Origin: Littorina saxatilis
Lineage: Eukaryota; Mollusca; Gastropoda; Littorinimorpha; Littorinidae
DNA: 64,000 bases
Direction: 5' to 3'
Assembly: GCF_037325665.1 (NCBI RefSeq)
Contig: NC_090258.1
Location: 39,357,054-39,421,053, forward strand
The notes beneath the pieces are model-generated. The model was given only the letters and a program-made list of their open reading frames with translations, was not told where the DNA came from and searched no databases. The translations under genes were made by a program, and so were the position numbers. Below are positions 23,341 to 34,499 of this stretch, piece after piece (within the stretch, counting starts at the first letter, position 1; every line of letters begins with the position of its first letter).

Positions 23341-24198
23341 CTGAAGCGCTCTGGGGCGTCGTCTTTGACTCTGGACTTGGTGGCTCGCTCGCATAGAGCG
23401 TCCACCTCTTCAGTTTATGCTTCCCACTGGAAGGCATGGACTGCCTGGTGTTCAGCTAGAGGGGTGAGTTCGGTGGCTCCGCGCTCTATTCAGGTCGCTA
23501 ACCACCTCTCTTTCATGTCTTCACAGGGCGCCTCAGTCTCCTCGTTGAGGGTCCGGCGCTCCGCTATCTCGGCGACTCTTCAGCAGATTGGTCGTTCTGT
23601 TCGAGTCGGGGGCGTTATAGCTGCAGTCATTAAAGGGGCTGCTCTTAAGGAAGCTAAAGCTCGTTTGCCCGCTCCCAAGTGGGACTTGTTTTTAATCCTG
23701 GAATTCCTTCGTTCTGCGGATTTTGAGCCTTTAAGCGAGGCCAGTCTGTTCAATGTCACTCGCAAAGCGCTGTTTCTCCTTTTGTTGGCTACGGCCCGAC
23801 GGGGTAGCGAGGTCCACGCCCTGTCGGGTCAGCCTGGAGATATCTCCTTTGAGCCGGACGGTTCCGCATCTTTGCGTTTCCGGCCTGATTTCCTGGCCAA
23901 GAATCAGTCTCCGGGGCAGGCCTCTCCGCTGGTTAGAGTTAAGGCTCTGACCAGCGCGTTGGCCCCGGGTGACCCCGATTCGGTCAATTGCCCTGTGAGG
24001 GCACTTCGTCTGTACTTAGCCCGGACTCAGCCGATTCGGTCTAGTTCTCAGAAGTTGTTGTTTATCTCTCTCCTTACTAGGCGCGAGAAAGATTTGTCGA
24101 AGGTAACGTTGGCCCGGTGGGTGTCCTCGCTCATCAAGCAGGCTTATGAGTGGAGGCGCACAAAGAGGGGGGGGGGTTATGCCCTCCTTGCCACTTGA
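23330..24198 (+). CDS. DIRS tyrosine recombinase region
   Basis: Begins with a phage-integrase-like N-terminal helix region (SVYASHWKAWTAWCSARG). The catalytic part contains a conserved arginine in LLLATARRGSEVHAL and continues to a C-terminal block before the internal complementary region. This enzyme, not a DDE integrase, inserts DIRS elements. It shares the longer + frame that also overlaps the RNase H region. Confidence 0.8.
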
Positions 24199-24850
24199 CT
24201 CGGCCCGAGCCCATGAGACGAGGGCGTGGGCATCCTCTCTGGCAGTTCTGCGCTCCAGACGTCTAGAGGAGGTGCTGACAACTGCGTATTGGCGTTCCGA
24301 AGATGTTTTCATAAACTTTTATCTTCGGGACGTCACAGCTCTTCGACAGGATGGCTCCAGAGGCCTTCCAGCGCTCATAGCAGCAGGCCAGTTCCTGTCC
24401 AGAACTTGATGGTGAGTTTTGATTCATTTCTAGCCCACCGCCTTGTTGATGTTATCTGCTAATGTGATTCGGAGTAAGAATATGATATTAAATGGAAAAT
24501 TTCCTAAATAAATTATCATTTAATTAATATACTTACCCGAATCACATACTGTATTCCCTCCCACCTGCCCCGCTTATGGTTTTAAGATTTTTTTTTTAAA
24601 GCCGTATGATAATAGGCACGTGTTCCTAGAGGAAGTGACGTGGCATACACCCGTATGGGAGGTAACTCCCGGTGTACTGGCCCATTACCAAAGCTACTTT
24701 CACTTTCGTTTTGGTGATGGGGTTGCTTCCCTTTAAATTCTTTAGCCGGGTAAGCGTTTTTCAGTGATAAGCATCTCAGGTGACTCAATGCTAATGTGAT
24801 TCGGGTAAGTATATTAATTAAATGATAATTTATTTAGGAAATTTTCCATT

Positions 24851-25208
24851 AACATCAATTTGCAGGGACAGGGCAGTGATAAAGGTATAAACGCAAAGTA
24901 CTGTAGTCCATACAAATCCACATCAAAGCTTCTACTTGAAGTTCTAGAAGTGCTACAACAATGATTCACATATATATCAAAATGTTTGTGTAAACCTTGC
25001 CAATACTACAAGTAGTCGTATTGCCAAATTTTATTTAAACCTTGTCACTTCGCCGGAATGTATTAAGTGGACATAAGGTCGGGTTCGGGAAAAGAGATTT
25101 CTTAGAAAAAAGTCTACTCTACAAAGACTGAGTTTTACTTTTCACATCAACACTCAAACAACTTTCACTTCTTCACAGTCGTCAAGGCAACACACTGTAA
25201 TTTACCTT
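24851..25208. other. Spacer between DIRS and Gypsy elements
   Basis: No gene. The final five bases (ACCTT, 25204-25208) are the target duplicated by the Gypsy insertion. Confidence 0.6.
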
Positions 25209-25571
25209 TGTCGTGTTTTTCCTTTCGTCACTCTCAGTCGCAAAGGAGACACAACGATATGTGTAGGTTCTGTAGATTTATTAACAGCTGGAACAACGGT
25301 GACAATATCTCTCAGCACAGTGTAAGAAAGAACAAGTGCAAGACTGGTAAAGAACAACAATACGTGTGCGCAGCCCTACTTATATAGTTAATGGACATAC
25401 GAGAATATTCGGGAAACATCGACACTAATCTGGTTAGATCTACACAGTTCCATCTGTTCGATGAGCGTCTACGCTTACGTCATGAGTGACTGCGCACTAA
25501 ATCAAAGTAAGTTCCATAATGTTCTTTATCCTTCCATTCGATTCCAGTGGTATCTAGCGATCTCCACAACA
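25209..25571 (-). repeat. Gypsy LTR, downstream copy (element on minus strand)
   Basis: 363 bp. Sequence matches the other LTR base for base as far as I could follow. It carries a TATATAA-type motif (read on the minus strand near 25385) and a TTTATT/AATAAA near 25270. Confidence 0.9.
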
Positions 25572-25605
25572 CCTCCCCACCTAAACTGATGCTACTCCTC
25601 AAGCA

Positions 25606-28600
25606 TCAACAGCAAAGTCTCTCTGTGGGTTTGCGTGTTCTCTTTGACCGTCTTGGATTGTCTGGTCCATACTCTGGAACGGATGGAGTACCTTTGGGTT
25701 TGGTCTGTCTCCGAGTTTGTGGCACAGTTTCCAAGATCTCCATGGGGTGATCTGTTACAAGTTCAGAAACAGTGTCCACTTCCTCACCAGGTTCATTGTC
25801 TTCCTCAGTGGTGTAGCGTGGCTGTAGCTGTTCCCAGTGTCGTCTCCATACTGGACCATGAGGAATGACCATGACGTTGAAGCAGCGAGTACCCAGAGAC
25901 TTCTTGATGACTGCTGGTACCCATCGGGGTTGTTTGTCTCGGCGAGGTCCATGGTACAGAGCATACACAGGATCTCCGGCCTTGTACTGTCTGGTTACCT
26001 TGACGACAGCTTTCAAGTCTGGAGTCATCTGAGACTTGGATGCCTCCTTGGATTGCTTGCCCTGAGCGATGTGGGCTGGCGAGGGCAGCAGAGTGTCGAT
26101 CCTTGTCCGTAACTGCCTGGAATTCAAGAGTTCACTCGGAGAGAAACCACAGGATGTCGGCGTTCTCCGGTACTGCATCAAGAACTCTTGAAGAGCACGC
26201 TTCGGTGGCAAAGAAGATTTTCTCAGTGCTTGTTTGAATGTCTGCACCAAACGTTCGGCGGCTCCATTGGTAGCAGGATGATATGGTGCCCCTGTCAGGT
26301 GCGTGATCCCCCGTTCCTTGCACCAGCTCTGAAATTCTTCAGAAGTGAAGGTCGGCGCGTTGTCAGTGACAAGTGTGTGAGGCAATCCAAAATGAGCAAA
26401 ATCTTCTTCCAGCAGGTCTAGCGTGGCTCTAGAGGACGTGGATGACGTAGGATGAATGCATGGATACTTGGAGTAAGCATCCGTGATCACCAGCCAGTCT
26501 CTACCCATGAAGTTGATTGCATGGTCCAGGTGTAAGCGGCTCCACGGCTTTTCTGGTAGCATCCATGGGTGAACTGGAGGCTTGGATGGCTTGTTCTGAT
26601 GTTCACCACACGAGTCACATCGTCGAGTAGCCATCTCAATAGCAGCATCGATACCGGGCCAGTAAACAGCAGTTCTTGCCAACTGTTTCATGCGTTCCAT
26701 GCCGAAGTGTCCGAGATGCAGCAGATCAAGGATCTTGGACTGCAGGCTCTGTGGAATCACCACTCTCGATCCATGGACGAGGCATCCGTGGCAGATACTG
26801 AGAGAGTCCGACAACTTCCGGAACTTGTTGACATCTTCATTGATCTCAGCGTTCTTTGGTGGCCAGCCTTCACGGACGTAGCGCATCACAGTAGATATCA
26901 CTGGATCTTTTCCTGACTCTTGACGGAGGATATTGGCATCCACAGGCTGGACTTGAAGACTGAGAACCTTGATGGCACACACCATGTCCATGTCTTCACC
27001 ACTTTCCTCCCTGTCGAAGTCGATGTCATCTCCGTATGGCAAGCGACTAAGGGCATCTGCATTGCCATGATCCGCTGTTTTCCGGTACTCGATGGTGTAG
27101 TTAAACTGGTTCAGCCACAGGGCCCACCGAGCTAGTCTGTTAGCTGCGAGCAGTGGAGTCCCTTTCTTCGGTCCGAACAGTGATGTCAGCGGCTTATGAT
27201 CTGTCACCAGTATGAACTGACGTCCGTAGAGATACTGGTAGAACTTCCGCAAGCCAAAGATGATGGCCAGGGCTTCCTTGTGGATTTGGCTGTAGTTCCT
27301 TTCTGCAGCCGTGAGAGTCTTGGACACGTTGGCGATTGGGCGCTCGCTTCCATCTGGATAGCGATGAAATAGGACTGCTCCAATTCCAACGTTGGACGCG
27401 TCACAAGCTAGTCCCAAAGTCTTGTTTGGATCGAAGTGTACCAGAACTTGATCCGAGGAAAGCACATCTTTCAACTGTTCAAATGCTGCCTGTTCCTCAT
27501 CTCCCCACTTCCAGGGGTTCGCCTTCTTCGTCAGGCGGTAGAGCGGCTCTGCCATGCTGGCCAGGTTAGGGATGAACTTCCCGTAAAACTGAACTGAGCC
27601 CAAGAAAGACTTCAAGCTTGAGACGTCCGTAGGGGCTGGCATTTTCAAAACTGCCTCGACCTTCGATCCTTTGGAGATCCCTTCGGCCGATAAGGTATGT
27701 CCAAGGTATTCCACACTGGCTTGTGCGAACTCGCACTTTTCACGACGACATCTGAGTCCTTTGTCGTTCAGACGAGTGAGCAAACGTTCCAGGTTGCTCA
27801 GGTGGTCGTTGGCGTCCTTCCCGCTGACGAGTATATCATCTTGGAAGACGGCAACACCAGGGAGATCACAGGTCAAGTTTTCCATGATCTCTTGAAAGTA
27901 ACCAGGTGCTGACTTTATCCCGAAAGGAAGTCGTTGCTGCAGGAGTACCCCACGGTGAGTGCTGAGGGCTAGCCTGCGTTGACTCTCTGGTGCCAGCTTG
28001 ATCTGGTTGTAGGCATCAGCAAGATCGATCTTGGTGTATCCGAATCCACCTCCTAGCTTCTGCATCAGTTCCTCTGGGAGTGGCAATGGATGACGGTGAT
28101 CTTCAAGCTGATCATTGATGCCCACTGAGTAGTCACCACAGATCCGTAACTTGGGCTTCAGGGTGCCCGAGGTTTGTGCCTTACGAATTGGTACCACTGG
28201 CGTTCCGTATTCGTTGAACTGGACTGGCTTCCAGACTCCTTTGGCGATGCCTTCTTCGTAGCCTTTGGCGAGGTCATCACGAAGAGCGAAAGGTACCGGA
28301 CGTGCCTTGTGAAAAACCGGCTTCGCATCAGACTTGAACTTCACGTCCAGTTCGAAGTCCTTGAGACATCCCAATTCTTGTTTGAAGAGATTTGGGAATT
28401 TATCAGACAGTCTGTGACAATCTCGTTGCAGGGCAGCATAAGGCGCGTTGAAGGTCGCTGGATGCGTAGGTTTTGCACCCTCACTCTTAGCGTGACTCTC
28501 TATGCTCCTCAGTCCTAGAGCATTGTCCACAGAAATTCCCAGAGTCTGGATTGCTTTGCGTCCTAGCAGATTCAGATGAGGGATCTTGGTGACGATGTAC

Positions 28601-29901
28601 GGAATTGAGCTTTGCTTACCAGTCACTGGATCCTTGGTTTGGCCCATGAAAGTTCCCAGCACGGGCAGGTCGTGCTTGCTGGCAGACTCGTAACGATGTG
28701 TGACGTCATCCAGCTTCGGTTTTCCTAGTTGTCTCCAGACCGGAAGAGAAACAAAATTTCCCGTAGTTGCGGTGTCCAGTTCCATGGTGAACTGTCGGTC
28801 CTGGATTGTTATGGGAACATCCAACCTAGGAGTATCTTGGGGAACTTCACCGAGGATCGCGTTGACAAGCTCTGCTTTCGTGACTCTCTTCACGGAAGCT
28901 TGGGAATGTCGTTCCCGATTCTGATGTTGCTTTTTTCTACAGACAGCTTCCAAATGTCCTGTGACGTCACAGTATCGGCATTTGGCGTCTTTGTAGGGGC
29001 AGTCTGTTGCTTTGTGGGCCTTTCCACATCGGTAGCACTTCCTGTCTGTGGAATTAGACTGCTTGTGGTTCTTTCGTGGACCCGTAGTCTTGTTCTGGTG
29101 GACCTTGTTGACTGGCATGGTCTTGGAACCGTAGACAGTTTCCTTGGCAACCTTCGCTGCGTCTTCAGTCTCAATCGCGACTTGGACAGCACGTGCGAAA
29201 TCCAGCTCTGTGTCCTTGATCTTGAATAGAGCCTTTAAGACAGCCTCATTGTTGACAGAACATATGAATCTCTGTCTCAGAGCTTCGTCTTGTGGGTTTT
29301 TGATCGAAGGAAAGTCACAGGTAGCGGCGTCTTGGCGTATGCGCGCTGCTAACTCCTGGAGAGTTTCGCCTGGCTTCCGTTTCATGTCACTCCAGAACTT
29401 GAAACGTTCTCGCACTATGAAGAGTTTCGGGTCGAACTGTTCTTTCATGAATTTGACAATTTCGTCCATTGTCAAACTGTTGATGTCCTTGGGCGGATTT
29501 TGCTGAGTAGCCAGATTTGCCAGTTGTTTGTAGACCGTAGCAGTCTGATTCGTCAAGAAAACTTGAGCCTTGCGCTGCTCCGGTACGGAGTTGGCGACCA
29601 CAAACGTGCAAAATCTTGACCAGTAGTCAGGCCACAGTTCCGATGTTGCATCAAACGCAACAAAAGATGGGATTGCAGCTGCCTGTGTAGTAATGGGAAA
29701 ACGTAGATTCGAAGCACTCGGATCGTCGTAGCTTTCCTCCCTGGCAGAAGCTGCGGCACCACTGAACACTTTCATCATCAACTCCATCTGGTGCATGTGT
29801 TGCTCCATATCTTCCTTGTGCTGGCGTTGCTGTTGCTCCAACTGCTCCCTTAGAAGCGTTATCAGCTGCTCTGTTTCCGTCATTTTGCAGTAATAAGTCA
29901 C
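25606..29901 (-). CDS. Gypsy gag-pol polyprotein
   Basis: A single frame of 1431 codons. Order: N-terminal Gln-rich coiled coil (about 8-45), gag domain, two CCHC knuckles (about 287-322), aspartic protease (about 375), reverse transcriptase with FQDDIL (about 689), RNase H with LACDAS (about 830), integrase HHCC motif (about 1070) and D, D, E core (about 1127, 1177, 1212), then a chromatin-like or SH3-like C-terminal part. Gag and pol are fused with no frameshift signal. The overall look recalls Mag/K02A2.6-type Gypsy elements of invertebrates. Confidence 0.9.
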   Translation of the reverse strand: MTYYCKMTETEQLITLLREQLEQQQRQHKEDMEQHMHQMELMMKVFSGAAASAREESYDDPSASNLRFPITTQAAAIPSFVAFDATSELWPDYWSRFCTFVVANSVPEQRKAQVFLTNQTATVYKQLANLATQQNPPKDINSLTMDEIVKFMKEQFDPKLFIVRERFKFWSDMKRKPGETLQELAARIRQDAATCDFPSIKNPQDEALRQRFICSVNNEAVLKALFKIKDTELDFARAVQVAIETEDAAKVAKETVYGSKTMPVNKVHQNKTTGPRKNHKQSNSTDRKCYRCGKAHKATDCPYKDAKCRYCDVTGHLEAVCRKKQHQNRERHSQASVKRVTKAELVNAILGEVPQDTPRLDVPITIQDRQFTMELDTATTGNFVSLPVWRQLGKPKLDDVTHRYESASKHDLPVLGTFMGQTKDPVTGKQSSIPYIVTKIPHLNLLGRKAIQTLGISVDNALGLRSIESHAKSEGAKPTHPATFNAPYAALQRDCHRLSDKFPNLFKQELGCLKDFELDVKFKSDAKPVFHKARPVPFALRDDLAKGYEEGIAKGVWKPVQFNEYGTPVVPIRKAQTSGTLKPKLRICGDYSVGINDQLEDHRHPLPLPEELMQKLGGGFGYTKIDLADAYNQIKLAPESQRRLALSTHRGVLLQQRLPFGIKSAPGYFQEIMENLTCDLPGVAVFQDDILVSGKDANDHLSNLERLLTRLNDKGLRCRREKCEFAQASVEYLGHTLSAEGISKGSKVEAVLKMPAPTDVSSLKSFLGSVQFYGKFIPNLASMAEPLYRLTKKANPWKWGDEEQAAFEQLKDVLSSDQVLVHFDPNKTLGLACDASNVGIGAVLFHRYPDGSERPIANVSKTLTAAERNYSQIHKEALAIIFGLRKFYQYLYGRQFILVTDHKPLTSLFGPKKGTPLLAANRLARWALWLNQFNYTIEYRKTADHGNADALSRLPYGDDIDFDREESGEDMDMVCAIKVLSLQVQPVDANILRQESGKDPVISTVMRYVREGWPPKNAEINEDVNKFRKLSDSLSICHGCLVHGSRVVIPQSLQSKILDLLHLGHFGMERMKQLARTAVYWPGIDAAIEMATRRCDSCGEHQNKPSKPPVHPWMLPEKPWSRLHLDHAINFMGRDWLVITDAYSKYPCIHPTSSTSSRATLDLLEEDFAHFGLPHTLVTDNAPTFTSEEFQSWCKERGITHLTGAPYHPATNGAAERLVQTFKQALRKSSLPPKRALQEFLMQYRRTPTSCGFSPSELLNSRQLRTRIDTLLPSPAHIAQGKQSKEASKSQMTPDLKAVVKVTRQYKAGDPVYALYHGPRRDKQPRWVPAVIKKSLGTRCFNVMVIPHGPVWRRHWEQLQPRYTTEEDNEPGEEVDTVSELVTDHPMEILETVPQTRRQTKPKGTPSVPEYGPDNPRRSKRTRKPTERLCC

Positions 29902-29940
29902 TCCGAATAGACAAGGGAAGTAACTGTCGGCGACGCCAGT

Positions 29941-30303
29941 TGTCGTGTTTTTCCTTTCGTCACTCTCAGTCGCAAAGGAGACACAACGATATGTGTAGGT
30001 TCTGTAGATTTATTAACAGCTGGAACAACGGTGACAATATCTCTCAGCACAGTGTAAGAAAGAACAAGTGCAAGACTGGTAAAGAACAACAATACGTGTG
30101 CGCAGCCCTACTTATATAGTTAATGGACATACGAGAATATTCGGGAAACATCGACACTAATCTGGTTAGATCTACACAGTTCCATCTGTTCGATGAGCGT
30201 CTACGCTTACGTCATGAGTGACTGCGCACTAAATCAAAGTAAGTTCCATAATGTTCTTTATCCTTCCATTCGATTCCAGTGGTATCTAGCGATCTCCACA
30301 ACA
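29941..30303 (-). repeat. Gypsy LTR, upstream copy
   Basis: Same 363-bp sequence as 25209-25571. Transcription would start here on the minus strand. Confidence 0.9.
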
Positions 30304-31718
30304 ACCTTTAAACATTTATTACCTTTTCTTCACTTTCACTAACGCTAACACTTCTTTCTTACACAACTGCGGTAAAAAACAATAACTATTAGCTAAACTA
30401 AACACTTGAGGAAAAAACATAAGCTAAAACACTTAAAGCATGGCAGCTCTGAAGGGGAGGTAGGAAAAAGTGCCCCTGAAAATACAATGCATAACACTCA
30501 TAAACACACTATAACAAAACAAATGTAAATAGTAAACAAACCTGACAATAAGAACATAGGATTAGAATACAAATACAAAACGAGACAAACTCTTATGACT
30601 GATGACAAAACTTGAGCGCTTTAGAACCGAAAAGTATGTCATGTGACGCACGACATAGGAATCAACATTGACAAGAAAAATGTTCAATCACCATCTATGA
30701 TAACAACTTTCTTTTAAACATGAACAAGAAGTTGTGTTTTGAGTTGCATATGACTAAGTGCAACAAAGTCAAATCAAAACGTCACTACGTCCACTAGTGA
30801 TGAATTAAAAATACACCACTCACAGAAGAACCAAAACACTTAATGCCTCAAGTTCTTACACTAACACAAATGTGATTCCACTCCATCAAAACAGTCCCAT
30901 AAGTCCCAACTCCATCAGTCAAAATCAGACTCCTCAACATGTATTTTCTCCCCTCATAAAGTGACAAATACAAATAGTAACCAACAGAGAAACTTGATAC
31001 AAATTACTAACATAACATTTCGAACCACAGAACTCTTTCCGATACCTCACACAGGTTTTTCCCAAACTCAAGACCACATGGCCACACAACAGACAATGAC
31101 ATATACCATTTTCAATCTACTGGAATCATCTTCAATATTATTCATCCATGATTTATCTTTGCAAAGAAATACAAGTAAACAGTTTGTGTGATCATCTCCC
31201 ACAATATTTTCAGTCTCTTACCTGAATTAGGAGCACTTAAATCCCCATGTTCTAGCCACCCGAAGCCGGTGCCATCTCTCTCTGAACATCATCCATCAAA
31301 AAGAGAGAAACCCCACTTCCAGACATGGGAACTCAAAAAGTTGGAAGGTGGTTTCATCATAAGTAATATATCTTCATAGTTAAAAATATAATTTCAACAT
31401 CTAAATATTCCTTAAATGTAACCAATGACTTTCAGATACTTCTAATAATTTTCTCATCACTACTTCTATTTTATAACTTGATAATTGCAATTACCAGAAC
31501 CTGACGAAAAGTAGTTAATTTAAGTCAAGGGAAGTAACCAACTGAAATTGCATGTCAAAATAATAAGTGTAGTTGTGTCCCTTTTACTTTAGTCTTCTCT
31601 TAAATACTAAAATAAATGCTACCACGGACAGTCTGTGTAAAATAAGAAATAATCCTTGTTAGGAATTATTTCACATGTTTACATTTGTTTTGACAAGAGG
31701 AAGTTAGACATAGTGGTT
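30304..31718. other. Long AT-rich stretch without recognised gene
   Basis: Continues the pre-insertion sequence of the Gypsy target. Only short frames are present, none with domain character. Confidence 0.5.
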
Positions 31719-32796
31719 TTAACCCCTTCACTGCCACAGTATAACAGCATTTTGGTATTGCTGTGCTCCAGGGCAAATTTCGCTTTCTTCGGTAGGTTCA
31801 CTAATCTGTTCACGGCTCAATCATTTATTGAGATATCTCTTAGATCTTTGGCATGTGGTTTGCTTACACCCTTGGCTATTATCTGATAACATGATCACCC
31901 CCCGCGGGTTAGGGGGAAGAATTTACCCAATGCTCCCCAGCATGTCGTAAGAGGCGACTAACGGATTCTGTTTCTCTTTTTACCCTTGTTGAGTGTTTCT
32001 TGTTTAGAATATAGTCAATGTTTGTCAAGATTTTAGTTAAGCAGTATGTAAGAAATGTCAAGTCCTTTGTACTGGAAACTTGCATTCTCCCAGTAAGGTA
32101 ATACATTGTACTACGTTGCAAGCCCCTGGAGCAAATTTTTGATTAGTGCTTTTGTGAACAAGAAACAATTGACAAGTGGCTCTATCCCATCTCCCCCCTT
32201 CCCTCCGTCGCGATATAACCTTGAACGGTTGAAAATGACGTAAAACACCAAATAAAGAAAAGAAAGAAAGAAAGAAAGATAACATGATCATTGGACTTTG
32301 TTTGTGATTGTTATAGTAAAAATCGATATAATGACCATTTTTGTCAAAAATGACAGTTTCCAAACTTTCACACTCACACTGCAGCATGTAAAACCGCAGA
32401 AAACACAGCTAAAACTGGTGTCAAACATCAGGTACTCACATTACAGCCCATAACAGTATTCTTCTGTGTGGTAATCCATAAATCACTTCTTGTAGAGCTT
32501 TCAGAACACTGTATCATTTGAAAACAGGTCTACGAGTTGATGGCCGCCATTTTGAATGTTATTGATCGGAAAAAACTTGTAAAAATGTTTTTACCATGTG
32601 GTACTAACTTATCTGAACGGTCAATGGGAAAGAACTGTGTTTAAACCCCTACAAGAAGTTGGACAGTGGTTATCTCCCATTTAGTTTTCACAAATGTCAT
32701 GAAAAGTGCTGATGTAAATACGTGGTACGTGTATGGGCGTATGACAAACCAAACATGACCACGTATCTAGTACGTGCTGGGCAGTGAAGGGGTTAA
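31719..32796. mobile_element. piggyBac-like non-autonomous element
   Basis: TTAA plus CCCCTTCACTGCC at the left (31719-31735) and the exact inverse GGCAGTGAAGGGG plus TTAA at the right (32780-32796). TTAA target duplications with CCC-starting inverted ends are the piggyBac hallmark. There is no transposase frame. A SINE (31898-32277) is nested inside, so the element is the older of the two. Confidence 0.8.
31898..32277 (+). mobile_element. Full-length SINE nested in the piggyBac-like element
   Basis: Flanked by the 13-bp duplication GATAACATGATCA (31885-31897 and 32278-32290). It starts with a run of C followed by CGCGGGTTAGGGGGAAGAA and ends with the tail CGCGATATAACC...AACACCAAATAAAG plus AAAG units. 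The same tail occurs alone at 34438, 42804, 43790 and 44146. I recall this start as a common molluscan SINE type. Confidence 0.85.
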
Positions 32797-32929
32797 GGAG
32801 CTGTGTCAAGTCTGAATGTGACTAAGCTCAGCTGTTAAACATAAAACTTTGCGAGATTATGTAATAATGACTTTTTCGCAACTGTGATTATGCAATAATG
32901 ACTTTTTCGCAACTAGCATGGAAATCAGG

Positions 32930-33765
32930 GCCTGAAAGCAGCATAGCCTTCGACAACAGTGTCAACATCTTTGACATGTACACACCATTGGTTGTGTACA
33001 TGTCCAAGTTCCATGCATACACAAATCTTGCACTGATAGTGTCCAAATCAATACTGTCCGGCCAGGTAAATGCATTCCTTTTCCCAAAACCTTTCATAAA
33101 GGTAACAGTAGCTGTTTGTTCATCCTTCACCTCAAGCACTTCTCCAATATAAAACTTGTCGTCGTAATATACAGCAAGTTTTTCGCCTTGAGTCGAGAAC
33201 TGTTCTTGTCAAACGTTGCTTCTAAACTGGGACTGTCAATCAGCAGCATGTTCACATTGATTCCAAGCCTTTGGCAAAAGGCACCCTTGAGGTTTTGGAA
33301 GTCTCTCTCAGCCAACAAAAACTCTGGCAAGGACTCCTGAGGGATGTCTGCAACCTCCTGCAAACGGTTGATGATGGAGCTGACATGAGAAAGTCCTTCG
33401 CCAAATTGTAGACCAAGTGTCTGCACTGAAAAAGAGTTAAAAAATAAAAAGAACACAGAATTGTGGAATGTTGAGTTTAGACAAGTTAAAAAACACACAC
33501 ACATATTTTCATTCAGTTTCAGTTCACACAGAAAACAGATGCATACATATTAACTTACCATTGTATTTACTATTTAGTACATGGAAATGAACTAACCTGT
33601 AAAAGTAGAGATGGATTCACATGCCAAGTTGTTGTCAAGTTTCAGAAGTCCAAGCTGAAGAAAGAACTTGTTTGTTGGCTGAAGAGGTGGAAGCTTCAAG
33701 GGTCGCCCTCTTCCATTGGGGTTGAGATTTGCATCCAGCCTTTGATGCACATTATCAGCTATAAA
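32930..33765 (-). pseudogene. Gene fragment, at least two exons, repeat-associated protein
   Basis: Exon-like piece 33762-33600 (acceptor TTATTTTATAG, donor GTTAGT) encodes a segment containing RPLKLPPLQPTNKF. The next, from about 33426 (acceptor CTTTTTCAG), continues with LGLQFGEGLSHVSS and later YYDDKFYIGEV and AFTWPDSIDLD. The second half is in another frame from the first, so there is either a further intron or a frameshift near 33200. The YYDDKFYIGEV block resembles a small beta-rich module I have seen in large predicted invertebrate proteins of mobile origin. No firm family name. Confidence 0.45.
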
Positions 33766-34159
33766 ATAAAACATGAAACTTTATTAAAAAAATGTCATCT
33801 CAAGAAGGGTCACCATTTTTCTCTCTTGAGTTCAAATTAAGCCAGGACACATTCGCAGAGATGAATATACACATCGATTCTTCTTTGTTGTGTGCATGTT
33901 ATCAGGTATTGCATTCTGTTTATCATGCATTCAGTCGTAACTAGGAACATTTTAATCTCACACCTTGGCGAAAGACATAAGCTAACACGAGTTGTCTTTT
34001 CCTGAATATTCACACACAGGTTACAATTAATTATTAACCACAGAATAACTAATTTCTACAAAGGTTAAAAAAACAAGGAGACAATTGAATGCCTGAACTA
34101 TGGAAATCAACAATTCAGAAGCAGAAAATAAATCGTAGATTCAAATATCGAAGGTTATA

Positions 34160-34292
34160 AATTTGCGTCCATGGGGTTGTCAACAAAACCATGTTGGATC
34201 GCCTTGCCTCCATCGTACATCTCGGTAAACTGTTGCAGCTGGGTGATATACATCATCATGAAAAACTGGTTCAACAAGTAAGTGCGCTGTGC
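34160..34292 (-). CDS. Possible short terminal exon
   Basis: After an acceptor-like CTGCACAG, a 44-codon frame reads LLNQFFMMMYITQLQQFTEM and onward, ending MDANL and TAA. It lies between two repeat-associated pieces on the same strand and could belong to the same decayed unit. Weak support. Confidence 0.2.
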
Positions 34293-34437
34293 AGCTACAG
34301 TAGGTTGCTGGTACCTACTACCAGGCGCAAATTTATATATGTCACATTACCAACCGGGTCAAAATTTCCCATGTAAATAATGGGTTTTAATGATTTTATA
34401 ATTCGATAATTAATTTAAACAGTGGTCACTGCCACAC

Positions 34438-34499
34438 CTGTCGCGATATAACCTTGAACGGTTGAAAACGACGTTAAACACCAAATAAAGAAAGAAAGA
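34438..34499 (+). mobile_element. Tail-only SINE insertion, 62 bp
   Basis: Only the 3' tail of the 31898-type SINE (TCGCGATATAACC...ACACCAAATAAAG), flanked by the exact 10-bp duplication ACTGCCACAC (34428-34437 and 34500-34509). The duplication shows this is a complete, extremely 5'-truncated retroposition event. Confidence 0.8.

Larger units (their letters stand above)
18509..24850 (+). mobile_element. DIRS-type (tyrosine recombinase) retroelement
   Basis: The ends are inverted repeats of about 220 bp (left 18516-18733; right about 24601-24810 inverted). An internal region at 24455-24545 is complementary first to the left terminus (GAATATGATATTAAATGG) and then to the right terminus (ATATACTTACCCGAATCAC). 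Inverted ends plus an internal complementary region are the signature of DIRS elements. Parts in order: leader with a duplicated ~190-bp block (about 18946-19135 and 19146-19334), gag, reverse transcriptase/RNase H, tyrosine recombinase. One DNA element is inserted in it. It otherwise looks close to whole and fairly recent, but is treated as a fossil. Confidence 0.9.
25209..30303 (-). mobile_element. Ty3/Gypsy retrotransposon, apparently whole
   Basis: Two 363-bp LTRs (25209-25571 and 29941-30303) begin TGT and end ACA and look identical by eye. The insertion is flanked by the 5-bp duplication ACCTT (25204-25208 and 30304-30308). A purine-rich tract (AGGTGGGGAGG) sits next to the downstream LTR. 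A primer-site candidate beginning TGGCGTCGCCGAC follows the upstream LTR after two bases. Identical LTRs imply a recent insertion. No envelope gene is seen. Confidence 0.95.
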
